Below, one piece after another: positions 17,023 to 24,999 of a stretch of 64,000 bases of DNA. Location: NCBI RefSeq assembly GCF_009674765.1, contig NZ_WKKF01000006.1, positions 110,258-174,257 of the forward strand. Reading direction: 5' to 3'. Numbering within the stretch: the stretch's first letter is position 1; each line of letters starts with the position of its first letter. Under the pieces are notes generated by a model that was not told the DNA's origin, did not search any database, and was given only the letters and a program-made list of their open reading frames with translations. This stretch comes from Metabacillus idriensis. GTDB lineage: Bacteria; Bacillota; Bacilli; Bacillales; Bacillaceae. The position numbers were made by a program, and so were the translations under genes.

Positions 17023-18150
17023 ATGGCTTTGAATATCAAATCGATTGAACCGACTCCAAGTCCAAATACGATGAAAGTTATATTAGACGAAGAGCTTCCA
17101 GGCGGAAAAAGCAATAATTATAAAAAAGAAACGGCAGAAGGTGCGCCGCAGGTTATTCAGGAAATCCTGAAAGTTGAAGGCGTAAAAGGCGTTTATCATG
17201 TGGCTGATTTCCTTGCTGTAGAACGCAATGCGAAATTTGACTGGAAGGAAATTCTCCCTAAAGTCCGCGCTGCCTTCGGAGAAAGTGTTGAAGAGGGTGC
17301 AGAAAATAAACCTCAAATCAACGAGCATTTTGGAGAAGTGAATGTGCACGTTCAAATGTTCAGCGGAATCCCGATGCAGGTGAAGCTTTCAGATGGGGAG
17401 ACTGAAAAACGATTTGGACTGCCCGAAAGATTCCAAAAAGCCGTCCTGCAGGCACAGCAAAATGCAGATAACGTCGTTCTTGAAAGAAAGTGGAAAGAAC
17501 AGGGCGTCAGATATGGAGATTTTGATGAAATCGGGAAAGATGTTGTGGAAGAGCTTCAGGCTGCATACAGCGATGAACGATTAACAAAAATGACAGAAGC
17601 CCTTCTGCAAAAAGATAAAGCAGAACCGGTTCCTGCCCGTAAATCTTATGAAGTGACCCCGGAGATGCTTGAAGATCCCGATTGGACAGTCCGCTTTGCC
17701 CATCTGGAGCAGATGAATCCAAAAGAAAGTGATTTGCCGGTCTTAGACAAAGCGCTGAATGACGAGAAAGCGTCAATACGCAGACTTGCTGCTGTCTACT
17801 TAGGAATGATCGAAGAGTCCTCTGTTCTTCCGTATCTGTACAAAGCTCTGAAAGATAAATCTGTAACGGTCCGGAGAACAGCGGGAGATTGCCTCTCAGA
17901 CATCGGCGACCCAAGCGCCATGGAGGAAATGATGCTTGCCTTAAAGGATAAAAACAAGCTTGTCAGATGGAGAGCGGCCATGTTCCTCTATGAGGTTGGC
18001 GATGAAAGTGCTCTGGAGGCCTTAAAACAAGCTGAAAATGACCCTGAATTTGAAGTCAGCCTTCAAATCAAAATGGCGATTGAACGAATAGAAGGCGGAG
18101 AAGAAGCAAAAGGCTCTGTCTGGAAGCAAATGACAGAAAGCAGAAAGTAA
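17023..18150 (+). CDS. ypgR: Conserved virulence factor C-like protein YpgR (Nfu-N plus HEAT repeats)
   Basis: A 375-residue two-part protein. Residues 1-90 form an Nfu/NifU N-terminal domain (IKSIEPTPSPNTMKVILDEEL, then VKGVYHVADFLAVERN); residues 220-345 are HEAT repeats with a VRRTAGDCLSDIGDP signature unit. The family includes CvfC of Staphylococcus aureus, required for full virulence and affecting agr, but a molecular mechanism is not established. The Nfu domain lacks the C-terminal CxxC iron-sulfur module. ATG at 17023 is the only sensible start, behind AAGGAGTGAC. A strong terminator follows. Confidence 0.92.
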   Translation: MALNIKSIEPTPSPNTMKVILDEELPGGKSNNYKKETAEGAPQVIQEILKVEGVKGVYHVADFLAVERNAKFDWKEILPKVRAAFGESVEEGAENKPQINEHFGEVNVHVQMFSGIPMQVKLSDGETEKRFGLPERFQKAVLQAQQNADNVVLERKWKEQGVRYGDFDEIGKDVVEELQAAYSDERLTKMTEALLQKDKAEPVPARKSYEVTPEMLEDPDWTVRFAHLEQMNPKESDLPVLDKALNDEKASIRRLAAVYLGMIEESSVLPYLYKALKDKSVTVRRTAGDCLSDIGDPSAMEEMMLALKDKNKLVRWRAAMFLYEVGDESALEALKQAENDPEFEVSLQIKMAIERIEGGEEAKGSVWKQMTESRK

Positions 18151-18158
18151 GGAGCAAA

Positions 18159-18190
18159 GACTAAATCATCTAAAGTGATTTAGTCTTTTT
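18159..18190 (+). terminator. Terminator of ypgR
   Basis: GACTAAATCA (18159-18168) pairs perfectly with TGATTTAGTC (18176-18185), followed by TTTTT. Confidence 0.88.
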
Positions 18191-18352
18191 GTGATTGGAA
18201 AATTACATGGGGCTGGTCTGTATGAAGCACTCAGAAAGTTCAAATCCTGGAATGAGAGAATCAAAGTGCCCGTATGAGTCCCCAAATCCGTTCAAAATAA
18301 AAAAAGGGTAATCAAAGAACTTTTTATTAGTCTAAAAAGGATGGGTGAGCGA

Positions 18353-19072
18353 ATGACACATTCCCCTAAGGATGCATTTGATAAATTAGCCAGTATGTAC
18401 GAAGGGCAAGTAGATCAAGACAGTCCATACAATACAGATTACGAACGCCCTGCGATGGTGAGAATGCTTCCAGATCAGCTAGAAGGCCTGGCAATCCTCG
18501 ATGCCGGCTGTTCGGAAGGATGGTATTCAAAGACGTTGATTGAAAAAGGCGCTGACGTAACAGCAATCGACATCAGCCCTAAAATGGCGGAGGCTGCAAA
18601 ACGGAAAACAGGAGGAGCAGCCCGTATTATCTGTCATGATTTAAACCAGCCTCTTTCATTTGAAGATCATACTTTTGATATGATAGTCAGTTCACTCACA
18701 CTGCATTATTGTAAAGACTGGTTTCCTATTTTTAAAGAATTCAGCAGAGTCCTAAAGCCTAAAGGACAGCTGCTCTTTTCCACGCATCATCCATTTATGG
18801 ATTTTAAACAATTTAATTGTGAAAATTACTTTGATGAAGTGCTCCTCCATGATACTTGGAAGAAAGCAGGTACATCTTTTGAGGTGAGCTTTTATAGAAA
18901 ACCGATGGAGAAAATTGTTACCGAAACCAGCCGTTTTTTTGTCATTGATGAACTTACTGAACCAAGAGGAACAGAAAGCTTCAAGAAAAATCATCCTGGG
19001 AACTATGAATATTTAATGACGAATCCTCATTTTCTTATCATAAAAGCGACATCAAGAAAGCAGGAAGATTAG
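18353..19072 (+). CDS. Class I SAM-dependent methyltransferase
   Basis: A 239-residue protein with motif I ILDAGCSEGWYSKTLIE, motif II VTAIDISPKMAEAAK and FDMIVSSLTLHYCKDW, followed by a GQLLFSTHHPFMDF strand. This is the Methyltransf_11/25 pattern. Acceptor unknown; the THHP segment after strand 5 recalls small-molecule methyltransferases. I take the ATG at 18353 behind GGTGAGCG rather than the ATG at 18341, which has no spacing from its purine run. The gene at 62766 encodes a protein of the same general type, including a VQHPLLT segment. Confidence 0.85.
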   Translation: MTHSPKDAFDKLASMYEGQVDQDSPYNTDYERPAMVRMLPDQLEGLAILDAGCSEGWYSKTLIEKGADVTAIDISPKMAEAAKRKTGGAARIICHDLNQPLSFEDHTFDMIVSSLTLHYCKDWFPIFKEFSRVLKPKGQLLFSTHHPFMDFKQFNCENYFDEVLLHDTWKKAGTSFEVSFYRKPMEKIVTETSRFFVIDELTEPRGTESFKKNHPGNYEYLMTNPHFLIIKATSRKQED

Positions 19073-19095
19073 GAGCAAAAAGAGGAGATAATAAA

Positions 19096-19842
19096 ATGAT
19101 TATTTTAAAAAGCGAACGAGAAATTAATCGGATGCATGAGGCAGGCAAGCTGCTGGCTGCATGTCATCAAGAAGTTGCGAAACTAGTTAAGCCAGGTGTC
19201 ACGACACTTGAAATTGATGCTTTCGTAGATGACTATCTGAAAAAACATGGAGCAACAGCGGAGCAAAAAGGATACAAAGGCTACGAATATGCAACCTGCG
19301 CTTCTGTAAATGATGAAATATGCCATGGATTTCCCAATAAAAAACCGTTAAAAAACGGGGATATTGTTACAATTGATTTCGTGGTTAATTTAAATGGCGC
19401 ATTGGCAGATTCAGCTTGGACTCATTCTGCGGGCACCCTGTCAGAAGAAGCTCAAAAATTAATGGATGTTACTAAAACAGTCATGTACAAAGGGATTGAG
19501 CAAGCTGTCATCGGCAACCGTCTCGGTGATATTGGTCATGCCATCCAGTCTTACGCAGAAGGAGAATTCTTTTCTGTCGTGAGGGACTTTACAGGCCATG
19601 GCATTGGAAAAACTATGCACGAGGAGCCGACGGTGCTTCATTACGGCAAGCCAGGCAAGGGATTAAGGCTGAGAGAAGGCATGGTCATAACAATCGAGCC
19701 AATGTTAAACGCTGGCACTTGGTATTCTAAAATGGATGATAACGGCTGGACAGCACGCACTGTTGACGGCAAACTGTCCGCTCAGTATGAACACACTGTT
19801 GCGATAACAAAAGACGGCCCGCTGATTTTAACAGAACAATAA
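19096..19842 (+). CDS. map: Type I methionine aminopeptidase
   Basis: A 248-residue pita-bread-fold peptidase, the normal length for type Ia. Metal ligands are Asp in TIDFVVNLNGALADSAWT (two), His in GHGIGKTMHEEPTV, Glu in TIEPMLNAG and Glu in QYEHTVAIT. It removes initiator methionine. Divergence from the usual pattern around NGALADSAWTHSAG and its location away from the ribosomal-protein cluster suggest the second, accessory Map often found in Bacillus. GAGGAGATAATAAA precedes the ATG. Confidence 0.92.
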   Translation: MIILKSEREINRMHEAGKLLAACHQEVAKLVKPGVTTLEIDAFVDDYLKKHGATAEQKGYKGYEYATCASVNDEICHGFPNKKPLKNGDIVTIDFVVNLNGALADSAWTHSAGTLSEEAQKLMDVTKTVMYKGIEQAVIGNRLGDIGHAIQSYAEGEFFSVVRDFTGHGIGKTMHEEPTVLHYGKPGKGLRLREGMVITIEPMLNAGTWYSKMDDNGWTARTVDGKLSAQYEHTVAITKDGPLILTEQ

Positions 19843-19851
19843 GCTCATGAA

Positions 19852-19895
19852 TGAAGCGATTCTCTGTGAATGATAAACAGAGGTCGCTTTTTTAT
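19852..19895 (+). terminator. Terminator of map
   Basis: GAAGCGA and CTCTGT pair with ACAGAG and TCGCTT around GAATGATAA; TTTTTT follows. Confidence 0.75.
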
Positions 19896-19951
19896 TAATG
19901 GTAAGCAATGGATCATGCAGAATTTTAACATTTTAAGATAATATTTTTGTA

Positions 19952-19996
19952 AATTATGAGAATATTGTTGAAATACTAAAGAATTCGGACTATAGT
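19952..19996 (+). promoter_or_regulatory. ilvD promoter with CodY-like operator
   Basis: TTGAAA at 19968-19973 and TATAGT at 19991-19996 are separated by 17 bp, a good sigma-A promoter. Immediately upstream, AATTATGAGAATATT (19952-19966) differs from the CodY box AATTTTCWGAAAATT at three of 15 positions. A nearly identical sequence lies in front of ilvA. CodY represses branched-chain amino-acid genes in Bacillus, so this fits; binding is inferred. Confidence 0.6.
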
Positions 19997-20029
19997 ATAT
20001 AACAATACAAATTTAACGGGGTGATGAAA

Positions 20030-21742
20030 GTGAGCAAAAAAGATCTTAGAATCAAAAGTAAAGTAATCAGCGACGATATGAAACGAATGCCTAACCGCGC
20101 CATGCTTCGTGCGGTTGGACTTCAGGATGAGGACTTTCAGAAGCCGATGATCGGCATCGCCTCTACATGGAGTGAGGTCACTCCTTGTAATATACATATT
20201 GATAAGCTTGCAGAGCTGTCTAAAAAAGGTGTTAATACGGCTGGCGGAGCGGGAATGATTTTTGGCACGATTACCGTTTCTGACGGGATTTCAATGGGAA
20301 CTGAGGGTATGCGCTACTCTCTTCCAAGCCGTGAAGTCATTGCAGACTCGATTGAAACCGTTGTGGGAGCTGAGAATTTAGATGCATTTGTTGCAATCGG
20401 CGGCTGTGATAAAAACATGCCGGGCTGCATGATCGCCATTGCGCGTGCAGAGGTGCCGGCTGTTTTCGTATACGGCGGCACAATTAAACCTGGCAGATTA
20501 AACGATAAAGATATTGATATTGTTTCTGCATTTGAAGGTGTAGGCAAATTTAATAATGGTGATATTGACAGTGATGGATTGCACCAGATTGAATGTCATG
20601 CGTGTCCTGGTGCGGGATCATGCGGAGGTATGTATACTGCAAATACGATGGCATCAGCCATTGAAGCAATGGGTATGAGTCTCCCTGGAAGTTCATCCAA
20701 CCCTGCTGAATCAGAATATAAGCAAACTGATTGCTATGAAGCGGGCCAAGCTGTTTACCGCATGCTTGAACAAGACATTTATCCAAAAGATATTATGACG
20801 AAAAAAGCATTTGAAAATGCCATCACAGTTGTCATGGCTCTTGGGGGATCTACAAATGCCATTCTTCATCTTATGGCAATTGCCCATTCCATTGATGTAG
20901 ATTTATCACTTGAGGATTTTGAGCGTATTCAAAGAACCGTACCTCACATCTCAGATCTTAAGCCAAGCGGAAAATACGTGATGCAGGATCTTCACGAAGC
21001 CGGCGGTGTGCCTGCCGTAATGAAGCTGTTGCTTGAACATGGCTTGCTGCACGGAGACTGTTTAACGGTAACAGGCAAAACAATTGAAGAAAATCTTAGA
21101 GAGCAGGAAGGCCTGAGAGAAGGTCAAAAAGTCATTTATCCGCTTGAGAAGGCATTGAGAAAAGATGGACCTCTTGTTATTTTAAAAGGAAATTTATCTC
21201 CAAGCGGAGCCGTTGCCAAGGTTTCTGGCCTGAAAGTAACGAAGATGACAGGTCCTGCAAAAGTGTTCGATACAGAAGAGGAAGCTACAGAAGCTGTTTT
21301 AACAAATGAAGTTGTTGCAGGCGACGTCCTGATTATTCGCTACGAAGGGCCAAAGGGCGGTCCGGGAATGCCTGAGATGCTGTCTCTTTCCTCTATCATT
21401 GTAGGAAAAGGATTAGGAGAGAGTGTTGCCCTTCTGACAGATGGACGCTTCTCTGGAGGCACTCATGGCCTTGTAGTAGGCCACATCACTCCTGAAGCTC
21501 AAGTAGGCGGACCGATTGCTCTTGTGCAGTCAGGCGACTTAATTACGGTTGACAGTGATAACCGCGAGCTTCGTCTTCACGTTTCAGACGAAGAACTGGC
21601 AGAAAGAAGACTTACATGGTCTGCTCCGCCGCTTCGCAAACGCGGAGTGTTAGGGAAGTATGCTAGAACGGTTTCCTGTGCATCTCAAGGAGCAGTCACA
21701 GATGCATTTGAAGATGTAAAAGAACCGCAGAAAACACACTGA
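20030..21742 (+). CDS. ilvD: Dihydroxy-acid dehydratase
   Basis: A protein of about 570 residues with the iron-sulfur cysteines in [13 protein letters not shown] and [19 protein letters not shown] and the GRFSGGTHG block near the C-terminus. It dehydrates dihydroxyisovalerate and dihydroxymethylvalerate in valine and isoleucine synthesis. GTG at 20030 has the best spacing from ACGGGG; ATG at 20024 and GTG at 20021 are alternatives. It is not in the ilv-leu operon but alone, as in B. subtilis, and functionally partners ilvA at 31390. Confidence 0.96.
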   Translation: MSKKDLRIKSKVISDDMKRMPNRAMLRAVGLQDEDFQKPMIGIASTWSEVTPCNIHIDKLAELSKKGVNTAGGAGMIFGTITVSDGISMGTEGMRYSLPSREVIADSIETVVGAENLDAFVAIGGCDKNMPGCMIAIARAEVPAVFVYGGTIKPGRLNDKDIDIVSAFEGVGKFNNGDIDSDGLHQIECHACPGAGSCGGMYTANTMASAIEAMGMSLPGSSSNPAESEYKQTDCYEAGQAVYRMLEQDIYPKDIMTKKAFENAITVVMALGGSTNAILHLMAIAHSIDVDLSLEDFERIQRTVPHISDLKPSGKYVMQDLHEAGGVPAVMKLLLEHGLLHGDCLTVTGKTIEENLREQEGLREGQKVIYPLEKALRKDGPLVILKGNLSPSGAVAKVSGLKVTKMTGPAKVFDTEEEATEAVLTNEVVAGDVLIIRYEGPKGGPGMPEMLSLSSIIVGKGLGESVALLTDGRFSGGTHGLVVGHITPEAQVGGPIALVQSGDLITVDSDNRELRLHVSDEELAERRLTWSAPPLRKRGVLGKYARTVSCASQGAVTDAFEDVKEPQKTH

Positions 21743-21759
21743 GGCTCGGTTGTTGAATT

Positions 21760-21813
21760 GTCATTCCTCCTGTAGTATTCTTTTACTACATGCGGATGTT
21801 TAGGAGGAATGAC
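21760..21813 (+). promoter_or_regulatory. Hairpin covering the brxA ribosome binding site
   Basis: GTCATTCCTCCT (21760-21771) is the exact complement of AGGAGGAATGAC (21802-21813), which is the brxA Shine-Dalgarno sequence plus spacer. Inside, TGTAGTA (21771-21777) pairs with TACTACA (21784-21790) over TTCTTT. In read-through mRNA from ilvD the ribosome binding site would be fully paired. A promoter-like TTGTTG-N18-TAGTAT (21750-21779) would start transcripts inside the hairpin, lacking the left arm. No T run follows, so it is not a simple terminator. Confidence 0.7.
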
Positions 21814-21814
21814 T

Positions 21815-22249
21815 ATGTCAATGGCATATGAGGAATACATGCGTCAAATGGTGAAGCCAATGCGTGCTGAACTGACAAACGCCGGATTTAACGAATTAAC
21901 CACGGAAGATGAAGTAAAAGAATTTATGGAATCTGCTGAAGGAACAACATTGGTTGTTGTGAATTCTGTCTGCGGATGTGCAGCGGGACTTGCAAGACCG
22001 GCTGCCACACAGGCTGTTATGCAGGCTGAGCATGCACCGGCAAATCTTGTTACAGTTTTCGCTGGACAGGATAAAGAAGCTACAGCTGCGATGAGAGAGT
22101 ACTTTGAAGGCCATGAACCTTCATCTCCTTCAATGGCATTGCTTAAAGGAAAAGGTGTCGTTCACTTTATTCCGCGCCACGAAATTGAAGGCAGCTCAAT
22201 CGAACATATTATGGATAATCTGCTGCATGCATTTGAAGCTAATAAATAA
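21815..22249 (+). CDS. brxA: Bacilliredoxin BrxA (YphP)
   Basis: A 144-residue thioredoxin-fold protein, the same length as B. subtilis YphP. The active site is VVNSVCGCAAGLARPA, the CGC motif that removes bacillithiol from S-bacillithiolated proteins. ATG at 21815 is 8 bp from AGGAGG; the ATG at 21809 is too close. The organism therefore very likely makes bacillithiol. It follows ilvD, as in B. subtilis, with the hairpin described separately between them. Confidence 0.95.
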   Translation: MSMAYEEYMRQMVKPMRAELTNAGFNELTTEDEVKEFMESAEGTTLVVVNSVCGCAAGLARPAATQAVMQAEHAPANLVTVFAGQDKEATAAMREYFEGHEPSSPSMALLKGKGVVHFIPRHEIEGSSIEHIMDNLLHAFEANK

Positions 22250-22252
22250 TGG

Positions 22253-22282
22253 AAAGGATGCCTGATAGGGCATCCTTTTTTA
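22253..22282 (+). terminator. Terminator of brxA
   Basis: AAAGGATGCC pairs with GGCATCCTTT around TGATAG, with TTTTTT. Confidence 0.88.
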
Positions 22283-22286
22283 TAAA

Positions 22287-22401
22287 GGTTTTTTCGTAAA
22301 CTTTGTTGCTTTTAGACTAAATGTTATAAACCTAAGTGCCTGTAGCGGAAAAGAACGGACAACATATATAATCAAAAACAACAATCCATGCGAAAACAGC
22401 C
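22287..22401 (-). repeat. Short internally deleted copy of repeat family 1 (copy E)
   Basis: About 115 bp, in the inverted orientation. It has the right end (TTTTCGTAAACTTTGTTGCT, then TTAGACTAAATGTTA) and the left end (GAACGGACAACAT, AACAACAATCCATGCGAAAA) of the full element but lacks the central GC-rich palindromic blocks. Both termini are kept, as in MITE deletion derivatives. It lies just past the brxA terminator. Confidence 0.8.
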
Positions 22402-22435
22402 TTTATGAATGAAGTAAGATACGGAGTGAAAGACT

Positions 22436-23218
22436 TTGATTGTAACAACAGCAGGCAGGACAAATCCCGGCATGATTAAACTGGCAGAAGAAATTTCTTT
22501 AGATTTAAAAGCTGAATATAAGGCCCGCAAGAAACGTTCTGTTGATAAAATGAAGGAAGAATATCATTCTGATGTGCTTGTAGTAGGGCAAAATCGGCTT
22601 GAACTACATGAGGCAGGTACCTCGGATCCTTTTTTCTTTCATCCAAATTCAGCTATGTTCCGTTTGAAACGATTGAAAAAAGGGGAGAGCGATCCTTTGA
22701 TTTTTGCTGCAGATTTAAGAAAAGGTGACCGGTTTTTAGATTGTACACTTGGACTTGGATCAGACAGCATTATAGCTAGCTATGCAGCGGGTGAGACAGG
22801 GAAAGTTACGGCTGCAGAAGCGAATCATCTTGTGGCATATCTTGTGGAAAAAGGACTAAGCAAATGGGAAACAGGAATTGCCGAATTTGATAAAAGCATG
22901 CGCAGAATACAAGTTGTGGGAATGAATCATGCTGACTACTTGCGTTCTTTAGACACAAACTCATATGATGTTGTTTATTTTGATCCAATGTTTGAGGAGC
23001 AAATAGAAGAATCACATGGGATAGAGCACTTAAGATCCCTGAGTGTGCAAGATCCTTTATCAAAAGAAATTTTGAAGGAAGCAAAACGTGTAGCAAAAAA
23101 AAGAGTCGTTTTAAAAAATCATTGGAAAAGTTCCTCATTTGAAGCACTTGGCTTTCATGTTTATAAACGAAAATCAGCAAAATTCCATTTTGGTGTGATA
23201 GAAATAACAGATTCGTGA
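22436..23218 (+). CDS. RsmJ-like SAM-dependent methyltransferase
   Basis: A 260-residue protein. After a TTAGRTNPGMIKLAEEISL opening comes HPNSAMFRLKRLKKGESDPL, the SAM motif FLDCTLGLGSDSIIASYA, and VYFDPMFEEQIEESHG, a DPMF catalytic-type motif as in RsmJ, the 16S rRNA G1516 N2-methyltransferase. A KRVVLKNHWKSSSFEALGF block follows. It probably methylates RNA, though the exact target is inferred. The start is TTG at 22436 behind CGGAGTGAAAGAC. The gene sits between a short repeat and the YuzL-like gene. Confidence 0.85.
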   Translation: MIVTTAGRTNPGMIKLAEEISLDLKAEYKARKKRSVDKMKEEYHSDVLVVGQNRLELHEAGTSDPFFFHPNSAMFRLKRLKKGESDPLIFAADLRKGDRFLDCTLGLGSDSIIASYAAGETGKVTAAEANHLVAYLVEKGLSKWETGIAEFDKSMRRIQVVGMNHADYLRSLDTNSYDVVYFDPMFEEQIEESHGIEHLRSLSVQDPLSKEILKEAKRVAKKRVVLKNHWKSSSFEALGFHVYKRKSAKFHFGVIEITDS

Positions 23219-23245
23219 AAAATAGGATGAGGAGGTGCTCATCTA

Positions 23246-23371
23246 ATGTCAAAACGAAAAAGCGACCCATCAAAATCACAGCTTGGTTCTCCGGAAGTAG
23301 AAGGTCAGGGAACAACAGTCAGGGAAACTGGCCGCAAGCAGTCTTCAGCAAATAAAAAGCAAAAACAATAA
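23246..23371 (+). CDS. YuzL-like small protein
   Basis: A 41-residue basic protein starting MSKRKSDPSKSQLGSPEVEG and ending in a run of lysine and glutamine. The SK..LGS..VEGQGTT pattern matches small Bacillus proteins of the YuzL type as I remember them; they are probably spore-associated. GGATGAGGAGGTGCTC precedes the ATG, and a strong terminator follows. Confidence 0.65.
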   Translation: MSKRKSDPSKSQLGSPEVEGQGTTVRETGRKQSSANKKQKQ

Positions 23372-23377
23372 GCAGTA

Positions 23378-23410
23378 AAAAAACTCATGGCGGGCGCCAT
23401 GAGTTTTTTT
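23378..23410 (+). terminator. Terminator, probably bidirectional
   Basis: AAACTCATGGC pairs with GCCATGAGTTT over GGGC; T7 follows on the plus strand and A7 precedes on the left. Confidence 0.88.
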
Positions 23411-23486
23411 AATCGGTTATTTCTGCGAAAATAAAATATGCCAGAGTCACGAATGATGCAATAATAAACACTGATTCAAAACCCAT
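23409..23486 (-). CDS. Candidate 25-residue membrane peptide
   Basis: On the minus strand an ATG at 23486 is preceded by GGAGTGAATCAAA, a good ribosome binding site. The frame reads MGFESVFIIASFVTLAYFIF and ends AEITD, a single hydrophobic helix with an acidic tail, and stops at the bidirectional terminator. Peptides of this build often bind larger membrane complexes (KdpF is an example). No known family could be assigned, so it is only a candidate. Confidence 0.4.
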   Translation of the reverse strand: MGFESVFIIASFVTLAYFIFAEITD

Positions 23487-23672
23487 TTTGATTCACTCCA
23501 GTAGTGTGAAAGTATTTTATTTCCAACATCTCCTTTAGTGTAAACTTTTTCATCTTTTTTTAAAACCCTTTTGAGGCAATGGATTTTCTTTTTTGCGAAA
23601 AATTTCTATAAATTTAGAATTTATCCATGATAGAATAATATTATAATAGGAAGACTGGGAGGAAGACATAAC

Positions 23673-24260
23673 ATGATGAACAAATGGATGCGGAAAACGC
23701 TTGTCATCTTATTTACAATTGCAACCTTCGGAATGGTTGCTCCTCCAGCTGCCCTCACAGTCGAGGAACATTCCTCTGAAGATTCTACCGCTAAATTAAC
23801 GAACTCAGACAAACATTTCTTCACCGATGAAACCGCTTACTGGCAACAGCCCAAAGAGAACAGCCTATCAACTTTTGTAGCAGCTGCCGAGGTTCAATCC
23901 TTTCAAAAATTCGGAGACAAAATCGGAACCGTCATAGAGGATGAATTCAGACAGATCATTCTTCCGCAGATGGAAGAAGCGATTAAACAATATGTTGATG
24001 AGCACTCTGATGAAGATATCAGGGATTTGGCAATTTCAAAAAAACCTGCAGACGGAAAAGGCGAGAAAATTTTTCACTTATACAATAAACAAACGGGACA
24101 GGATGTCCTTAGATTTCATGTCCGCCGCGATCATCCGCCAAAGCAGGGATATTGGTTTAACTTTCACTATCACACACACCATGATTCATTTCAAAAGCAT
24201 CACGAACTTGGCAGCATCTACTGGAACCAGAATATGCCGCCGAATTGGATGACACATTAA
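23673..24260 (+). CDS. ypjP: YpjP family exported protein
   Basis: A 195-residue protein with an N-terminal signal anchor (KTLVILFTIATFGMVAPPAA), then a soluble domain ending in many histidines and aromatic residues: RRDHPPKQGYWFNFHYHTHH and NMPPNWMTH. Size and pattern match YpjP of B. subtilis, which has no known function. Clustered histidines near the C-terminus could bind metal. ypjQ follows after 4 bp, as in B. subtilis, so the two are cotranscribed. GGGAGGAAGACATAAC precedes the ATG. Confidence 0.88.
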   Translation: MMNKWMRKTLVILFTIATFGMVAPPAALTVEEHSSEDSTAKLTNSDKHFFTDETAYWQQPKENSLSTFVAAAEVQSFQKFGDKIGTVIEDEFRQIILPQMEEAIKQYVDEHSDEDIRDLAISKKPADGKGEKIFHLYNKQTGQDVLRFHVRRDHPPKQGYWFNFHYHTHHDSFQKHHELGSIYWNQNMPPNWMTH

Positions 24261-24276
24261 AGGGGTGCAATGTCCA

Positions 24277-24801
24277 TTGAGCAAATACACAATCGATGAA
24301 ATGGTGAAAACAACGAAAGAAATGCTGAATGACAGGGGTGTTACATTAGAGGATATCGCTGATATTGTGATGACACTTCAGCGAAAGTACATCCCTAATA
24401 TTACGCTTGAAGATTGTGTGGAAAATGTAGAGAAGGTTCTAAATAAACGGGAGATTGTACATGCCGTTCTAACAGGCCTGGCACTTGATCAGCTTGCTGA
24501 ACAGAAACTGCTGCCGCAGCCGCTTCAGCATCTTGTTGAAACAGATGAACCTCTTTATGGCATTGATGAAATTATTCCGCTTTCCATCGTTAATGTATAC
24601 GGCTCTATCGGCTTGACCAATTTCGGTTATTTGGATAAAGAAAAATTCGGCATTATCAAAGCTCTGGATGAACACAGCGGAAATCGTGTGAATACATTTC
24701 TTGATGATCTTGTTGCAGCGCTTGCAGCTGCAGCAGCAAGCAGGATGGCACATCGGGCCAGAGATATTGCAGATGGCAGACAAACACAGGCAACAGTATA
24801 A
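24277..24801 (+). CDS. ypjQ: Phosphatidylglycerophosphatase A-related protein YpjQ
   Basis: A protein of about 174 residues with PgpA-family features: KEMLNDRGVTLEDIADIVMT, KREIVHAVLTGLALDQLAE, GIDEIIPLSIVNVYGSIG and GNRVNTFLDDLVAALAAAAA. Proteins of this type in Firmicutes (YutG, YpjQ) lack the membrane helices of E. coli PgpA and their substrate is not certain. The start is uncertain: GTG at 24265 is only a base from AAAGGG, while TTG at 24277 (LSKYTIDEM) is 11 bp from it. It follows ypjP directly. Confidence 0.87.
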   Translation: MSKYTIDEMVKTTKEMLNDRGVTLEDIADIVMTLQRKYIPNITLEDCVENVEKVLNKREIVHAVLTGLALDQLAEQKLLPQPLQHLVETDEPLYGIDEIIPLSIVNVYGSIGLTNFGYLDKEKFGIIKALDEHSGNRVNTFLDDLVAALAAAAASRMAHRARDIADGRQTQATV

Positions 24802-24811
24802 AGATTCAATT

Positions 24812-24840
24812 GCATGAAGACATTTCATGCGTTTTTTTTT
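24812..24840 (+). terminator. Terminator of ypjP-ypjQ
   Basis: GCATGAA pairs with TTCATGC over GACAT, followed by T10. Confidence 0.8.
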
Positions 24841-24934
24841 TGCTTTCATATGAAACTTTTCCTCCGCCCAAACGTATAGGCATATGGAGGAAATCGAATA
24901 AAGATGTATATTTAATGACGAAACATCAAAATAC

Positions 24935-24963
24935 TTAACAAGCAATCTTTTATTCAGTATAAT
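24935..24963 (+). promoter_or_regulatory. Promoter of the terC gene
   Basis: TTAACA (24935-24940) and TATAAT (24958-24963) are separated by 17 bp, close to the sigma-A consensus. No yybP-ykoY manganese riboswitch, which often controls TerC genes, is present in the leader. Confidence 0.7.
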
Positions 24964-24999
24964 GAAAAAGTTAACGTAATATTTAGGAGGAAATGGTAG

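Noticed and set aside
23378-23410. SspL identity for the neighbouring 41-residue gene
   Set aside because: Position near RsmJ-like and YpjP genes is suggestive of spore genes, but the sequence does not resemble SspL as I know it; the YuzL type fits better.
24857-24915. Hairpin TTTCCTCC/GGAGGAAA and a three-codon upstream frame before terC
   Set aside because: The best terC promoter (24935-24963) lies downstream of both, so they would not be in the mRNA; the pairing is also only 8 bp with a long loop.
24802-24999. Manganese (yybP-ykoY) riboswitch upstream of terC
   Set aside because: The conserved loop sequences are absent and a normal promoter lies only 37 bp before the gene.
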